Source of the DNA: Nemania diffusa
Taxonomy: Eukaryota; Ascomycota; Sordariomycetes; Xylariales; Xylariaceae
Reading direction: 5' to 3'
DNA: 64,000 bases
NCBI GenBank assembly: GCA_038501195.1
Contig: JBBPUQ010000003.1
Coordinates: forward strand, 4,060,501 to 4,124,500
Under the pieces are notes generated by a model. The model did not search any database. It was not told the origin of the DNA and saw nothing but the letters and a program-made list of their open reading frames with translations. Each line of letters starts with the position of its first letter. The first letter of the stretch is position 1. The position numbers and the translations under genes are program-made. Positions 58,862 to 64,000 of this stretch are shown here, piece by piece.

Positions 58862-61147
58862 CTGTGCAGTTATAACGCCCTCCCGCCTCTCAGCAGAAAA
58901 AACGAGAATATTTAAGGGCCGCATGAGAGTGGACCATGGAAATAATTTTTCAAGACATAGGATCGTATCAGTGCTGGATATTCAGCTGGTTCTCCATATC
59001 TGGCCTATCGACTGTCCCAGCTATAGACATCGACTGCGGCCTTGACATTTCTCTCTAGGTCTTTCCTATGTTAAGTTTTCCACATGGGAAACCAAATCCA
59101 ACCGCTCTGTTGTCACCAGAATGAACAACCCTTTCCTTGAAAGCATATTCGCTACCTCATATATACTTCCTCGCACGTCGTCTCCGTAACACGTTGGCTA
59201 GTAGCGGGTTCGACAACAACACGAACAGAACACCAAGAGCAAAACCTGACGCTTGGTAGGGTGGATTCACTGGCACAACGAACGAATGTGCTATGAAAAT
59301 CATGATGTAAGAGATGGGACGAAATAAAAATATACGTTGACATGGTTGGATGATGGATACGAAAACAAGTACCACGACAGGTATTTTCTCTTCTTGGGGA
59401 CATTGCTCATTTTATTTTCTCACACGCTTCGGTCATCCTTTTCATATTTGTCTGCGAAGATTGTTAACAAAAGACATCTGGAAAAGTATGTATATCATTG
59501 GAACGAGGCTGTCTGTTTTGATCTCCAGCCTAGGTCTGAGCTTAGATTGCTGAACTACGTTTTTTTACTCAGTATAACGTTTTTTATTTTTATTTTTTTG
59601 TTTTCTCATTATATACCGGTTTTTTTCTCTCGAATGGATGGTCCACAGCTACATCCACGGAGTTTCCGCCCTGAAGGGCTCTTAAACTCATACTAGTTGG
59701 AGTGAGTTAGTGAGGTAGCACCTCTTGGGTTAATTTGTTGGCTAGTTAGGGGAGCCTATGGATAGATAGATAGGCTGATTAGCCCTCAAAAAATCAGACG
59801 AGTATCACAAATTGGGTAAGCAATATTAAGCATGAGTGATTTACCAAGTGACATATAGGGTGGTACAGGGACGAAGGCTCGCGAACTGATGAAGCTAGCT
59901 GGTTGGATGGTTATTTAGACCTAGCAGTTGTGTATTTTCTCGCTTCATTTCCAACCTCATTTGTCGTCTAATTTTTTTCAGCCAGCCTCCTGTATGAAAT
60001 AAACAACCAAAAAACCATCACGTGGGTCACCAAGTCGACTATGATTTGCTTGTTTCTATATCTCCATGAAATGCCCGTTCAGCCCTGTGTTCTACATGTC
60101 TCAGTGTGCCATAATTTTTGGTTTATCTAGGTGTATCCCCTCTACGGTGCATACTTGTAATAGATGTGTTCCACCAAGCCACCAAGCGACTGAGGGGAAG
60201 AAGTTGTTTACATGCAACATTACTTGCAGCTCACAACCCCTCCCGTTGAAAATTCTCTCACCTACACCAGGTACTTGAAAGGGGCAGCCGATAGTGACAT
60301 ATAACAATCACGGATTCTAAAAAGTGATGGTAGTTCTGATTCGGCACCCGAGCAGCTGGGTAGGGCTGGAGAAGAATTTCCTCATATGTAGGTCATTCGA
60401 AAGTGTTCGGCACCGTGGCACTTCTGTATGCGATGTAACCGACACCCTTTAAAGTATATATAATGTATATTAAGATGTATAGAGTGGTACCGGTACACAA
60501 GCAGCAACGTCAAGTGACAAGTAAGACCGGCGGTCTAGGCCAGATGCGACAGTACAACGTATGACGGGGGGTTCTGCTTCGCGATGCTTCCGCCAACATG
60601 CCGCATGTCATACCTAACTAGTTTTCACGGCCTCCAACTTCTGCATCTCACAAGGGGGGCTGTTATTTTTGTTAGAGGAATTGCTTGAGTATGGTAATGG
60701 AGTTGGGTCGGTTTTTATTGCCTGGCCAATGGCAGACGATATATTGCCAAGGCGGTGCAGGTGTGGGTGTGTGTTGTTGGATGCAAGGTTCCAAATGGTA
60801 GGCTATCGTTGCATAACCAACTGTTATTGATAGCAGATTCCTTTCTCGGCATACTAGGGAAGCTCGATTACAAGTATTTTAGCCCGAGGATGTTTGCTTC
60901 GGCCCTACAACTGTCAAGGGACTAGGCCTTGAGCGGAAGTGAAGGTTTTCTCCTTCAAACCGTGTTATTCTGCAATGCCCGTTGGCGATGCTTCGGATCC
61001 AACCTATGCATTGTGTGACTTAAATGGCTGGCATGCTTCAAACTGCGCCTAATCGTGTTTGCCGGCTTCATTTCAATCCATCTAGCTCATTAGGTATGCA
61101 CACGTTTCGCCACGTAGTGCGAGTCCCCATCGCTGGTCTGGTGGTTT
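58862..61147. other. 2.3-kb gene-free region
   Basis: Sequence between two converging genes. It has T-rich tracts (about 59560-59620) and short frames only. I support no gene. Confidence 0.45.
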
Positions 61148-62615
61148 CTACAAGTGATTGCTCTTGGCCCCATTCCGCCCTACGTATCTTCTAAATTGAC
61201 TCGCGGTGTTTTCTTCGTCGGATGCATCATCGCTGTCATCCCCTACGTCGTACTCTTCTAAATCTGAGGCATTGCCGTTTCGGAATGTGTAAGGGTTTTT
61301 GTCAAACTCATCATCCGTAGCCACCTCCTCGTCAGGGTAGTCTGCCGTGTAATAGTTCTCGGCTGAAAATGGTTGTTAGACTGTGGCACGTCCTAAGGGA
61401 TATAGATGGAAAGGGTTATACCATTTTCATCTTCCTCGTCTTCGGCCCACTCATCTTCACTCTCATCATCCTCCCCGTAGAAAAATTCTATGTCGGGGTC
61501 CTCGTCAAAGACTAAGAGGCCCACGCTCTGCGGTGGTACATGGTCTCCCATACTACTGGCTAGAACACGAACATAGGTTTCGATGATGTAGTCACCGTCA
61601 CTATCACTATTTTCGGCATCGGCGTCAACCATTTCCTTGTCTACCCCGTGCTCCGCCTCTTCAGGATGTCTCTCTGTGTACCGCTTTGCCGGGGGTTTGG
61701 GTTTGAACTTGAGCTTAGATGGAGTGTTGATTCTAGATCTCTCTTGCTCGCGTTTCTCTTCCTCGGCTTTCTGGAGATTAAGGCCTATCTGTTGCATGGC
61801 ATACGCCTCCATATCTGCAGTTAACTGTTGCATGTCGACATTCCAACGATCAGTCATAGATTTCGGCAGTTCGGACTTGTTCTTAGTCCCGCCGTCTCTA
61901 GCTACGGATAGTTTTGCCACCCCAGGCTTCTTGAATTTCCTAAGCTCGGGCGTATCTACTTCCATGGCCTCGGCCGCGGAAGTATGCGTAGGCGCAGACG
62001 TACCAAGGGGATAGTTAGCAGCATGGCGCTTTTCTCGCAGCCTCGAAGATATACGTTTGATTTTCCGCTCAACAAACATGGCAGGGGCAGGTCTTTTCTT
62101 GGAGATGCCTCCATGGGACCGGCCTGGGTAAGGCGAGGTAGCTAATAACATATCTTTGCGCGACATGTGGAATCGTCGGGGTTCGGAGGCAGGGACGGGC
62201 ACGGAGTCGAGGGGCGTGTTGGTGCTCACGGTGGTGGCGGCGGCTGCGGCTTTAAAAGCATCACCGCCGCCCTCGGCATTGGCCTTACCAACAGGGACAT
62301 GCTTGCTGGGAGAGGTGGCTTGTTCCGCGATGCTCTGGAATGTGGTAGCCTGGCGACTAGGTGAGATGTGAATGACGGGCTTCTGGACTTGCGGAGGAGC
62401 GCTCTCGGCAAATGTAGCCTCCTGATTCTGGCGCTGATAAACAAAGACACTGCTTTGGTGCCGCTTCGTTTCTTGGACACCTGGATGCAACGCTCAAATT
62501 AGCTGGTATTGACGGCGAATTTATGTAAATTTGAGGGCGACCGACGGAGATACGAGACAGGGGCCTCTTCAGTAGCCTTGCGCTTTACACGGATGAGCTG
62601 TGGGGGTACAGACAT
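61148..62615 (-). CDS. IWR1: IWR1, RNA polymerase II nuclear-import factor
   Basis: Iwr1 binds assembled RNA polymerase II and directs it into the nucleus. Three exons (62615-62546, 62480-61422, 61362-61148) give 447 residues. The N-terminus MSVPPQLIRVKRKATEEAPVSYLRVQE is the typical Iwr1 start, with a basic nuclear signal. The C-terminal Iwr1 motif lies across the last intron: DEDPDIEFFYGEDDESEDEWAEDEEDENAENYYTADYPDEE, then DDEFDKNPYTFRNGN. The middle is disordered, with Ala/Lys/Arg tracts. The first donor (GTCGGT) is non-optimal, but the join is fixed by VQETKRHQSSVFVYQRQ. Total length is larger than yeast Iwr1, as in other Pezizomycotina. Confidence 0.93.
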
Positions 62616-62912
62616 GGTGAGTTGTGTAGCGATATTGAGGGTGGAGATGGCAAGACGGAGGACGAAATAGTACACCACGATAATTATGGGTTTGGTTGGC
62701 CGCCTCCTATTTGCTATTTGCTGTTTCCGGCATGTGACAACTGTATCATTTTGTGGCTTGTCTTTTGTGTTCGGTGTGGCTGCTTCATAGCGATAGGTAC
62801 CTTAAAAAGAGGATAGGTAACCTTGAAAAATAAAAAATGTGGCGCGAGCTATGGTGGGGTACAACAAGAAGTTCTTATCATCCACTAATTTCATTAATCA
62901 GGGGCAAAAAAT

Positions 62913-62984
62913 TGCTGTAACGGCGAATCGAACGCCGGTCTCAAGCTTGGAAGGCTAGAATGATAACCACTACACTACTACAGC
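62913..62984 (-). tRNA. tRNA-Gly (anticodon UCC)
   Basis: The minus strand folds as a tRNA. The acceptor stem GCTGTAG pairs with TTACAGC. The D-arm is GTG-TAGTGGTTAT-CAT, the anticodon loop CTTCCAA carries TCC, and the T-arm CGGCG-TTCGATT-CGCCG is perfect. The A box (TAGTGGTTAT) and B box (GGCGTTCGATTCGCC region) are recognisable, and there is no intron. The anticodon stem (CTAGC/GCTTG) has one T-T mismatch. A run of T follows the 3' end (TTTTTGCCCC on the transcribed strand), a Pol III terminator. Confidence 0.93.
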
Positions 62985-64000
62985 TTAAACTAATGATTAA
63001 GTCTCTTTACTGTGCAATATAACTAGTCACAATACAATATCGAGTCAAATTTCTATTCGGAGTGTGTTCTATCTAGACTGAATTTAAAATACACCTAAGC
63101 ATATAGCTAACCTTAGGCGTATATGCGATGGGTTTTTGTGTTGAAGTGTAAGCGGTTGCGGGGTTCTTAGCGGGATTGTTGGAAAGATGAATGTCATCAT
63201 CACTTTCTTACTTGTCACAATCATACCCTCGAAACACGTTGATGGACATACATTCATTTTCATGACTCGACGCCAATTAAACACGGCGAAGTCCAATGCT
63301 TTAAATGCATAAATACACGCTAACCTAGCATTGTTATCTAGTGCTCATTCCATTCGGGCTCATCGACGAAGCTCGACAGGCTGCGTGTGGTGGAGTTATT
63401 GGTGGGCGCGTTAGAGGGTACGGTAAACGTTGACATCATTATAAGTCATGTATCAAATGAAGAGAAAGAATCCCTAGACATTTGGATGGCATGAAAAGAT
63501 CCTACCTTCGTCTACATAGGTAGGCAGGCACTCAACACGCTCATCATTGCTTTTTTGCCCCCCTATGATTTTTAGAAATACTAAAAACTCAACTCGAAGT
63601 TACCAGTTGAACAATCAGAAAGCGAGATAGGTATGAAAGTATGATTTGGGTTGCTACGGTTCCCCAGCTCCCCAATTCTTAAGACCCCATCTAACCCCGA
63701 TCTCACGTTCCTAAGAGCAAGACCTGCCTACTGGCCACCTCCCTCGCCTAGATATAAATCTAGGATGATGCTTGCCATCATTTAGACTACTGCTCAAACT
63801 ACGTAACTTAATAATGATATTAGTACCTCTCCGCTCATCGACTTCCAACATGTATACAGAATAGTATAAGTACCTACCTACTTACTTATGCATCAACTTC
63901 GCCCTTAAACCACCACCAGCGTTTACTACATAGCTACATGTAGACACGCGAATTATCTTCCTTCTAAATTATTCGAGGAATACTAAATACGCACCCTCTC
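62985..64000. other. Gene-free right end of the window
   Basis: 1.0 kb with no supported gene. A 33-residue minus-strand mini frame at 63338-63439 (starts MMSTFTV, ends FVDEPEWNEH) is noted but is too short to accept alone. Short CCTACCTACTTAC stretches are present near 63872-63889. Confidence 0.45.

Noticed and set aside
63338..63439. 33-residue minus-strand mini frame ending in EPEWNEH
   Set aside because: Too short to separate from chance; no acceptor site or neighbour exon could be found to make it part of a larger gene.

Overview
This window is chromosomal DNA from a filamentous ascomycete (Pezizomycotina; Sordariomycetes is my best guess). The evidence is single-copy eukaryotic genes split by 49-184 nt GT-AG introns with CTAAC/CTAAT-type branch sites, a HET-domain gene, fungus-specific families (DUF7702-like, DUF2420-like), RIP-like transitions between repeat copies, and a tRNA gene. 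The assignment below Pezizomycotina is inference.

Layout. 0-5.3 kb: 5' half of myotubularin phosphatase YMR1 (-), ribosomal protein uS3/RPS3 (+), NIPA-type magnesium transporter (-). 5.3-14.7 kb: a gene-poor, AT-rich island with two diverged 195-bp TGTCAG...CTGACA repeats, a 42-bp tandem duplication and two unrecognised membrane-protein reading frames. 14.7-32.9 kb: DUF2420-like acidic protein (-), delta-COP RET2 (+), HET protein (-), APC4 (+), acyl-CoA synthetase-like enzyme (-), KTI12 (-), DUF7702-like membrane protein (-). 34.4-42.1 kb: nucleoside hydrolase (-), TIP41 (+), a long disordered basic protein (-), dienelactone hydrolase (-). 45.4-54.6 kb: MYND zinc-finger protein (+), mitochondrial DEAD-box helicase MRH4 (-), a small Asn-rich secreted protein (+), TFC7-like TFIIIC subunit (+). 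57.5-63 kb: an unrecognised conserved-looking basic protein (+), IWR1 (-), tRNA-Gly(UCC) (-).

I rebuilt gene models by hand from splice signals. Every multi-exon model listed closes in frame from ATG to stop. Many genes have a very short first coding exon (3-36 nt), so simple open-frame calls miss their N-termini. No operon-like or biosynthetic cluster is evident. Several genes touch gene expression (RPS3, KTI12, TFC7, IWR1, MRH4, tRNA-Gly, TIP41), but nothing in the sequence shows they are linked functionally.

The features I would look at first are a 93-residue secreted Asn-rich protein carrying two copies of an RHHAGQ motif (one after a Lys-Arg site), the delta-COP gene whose first coding exon is only the ATG, a palindromic TAGGTACCTA motif that recurs between genes, and a possible minus-strand structured RNA near 44.7 kb. 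I see no clear sign of a wholly new multi-gene system.
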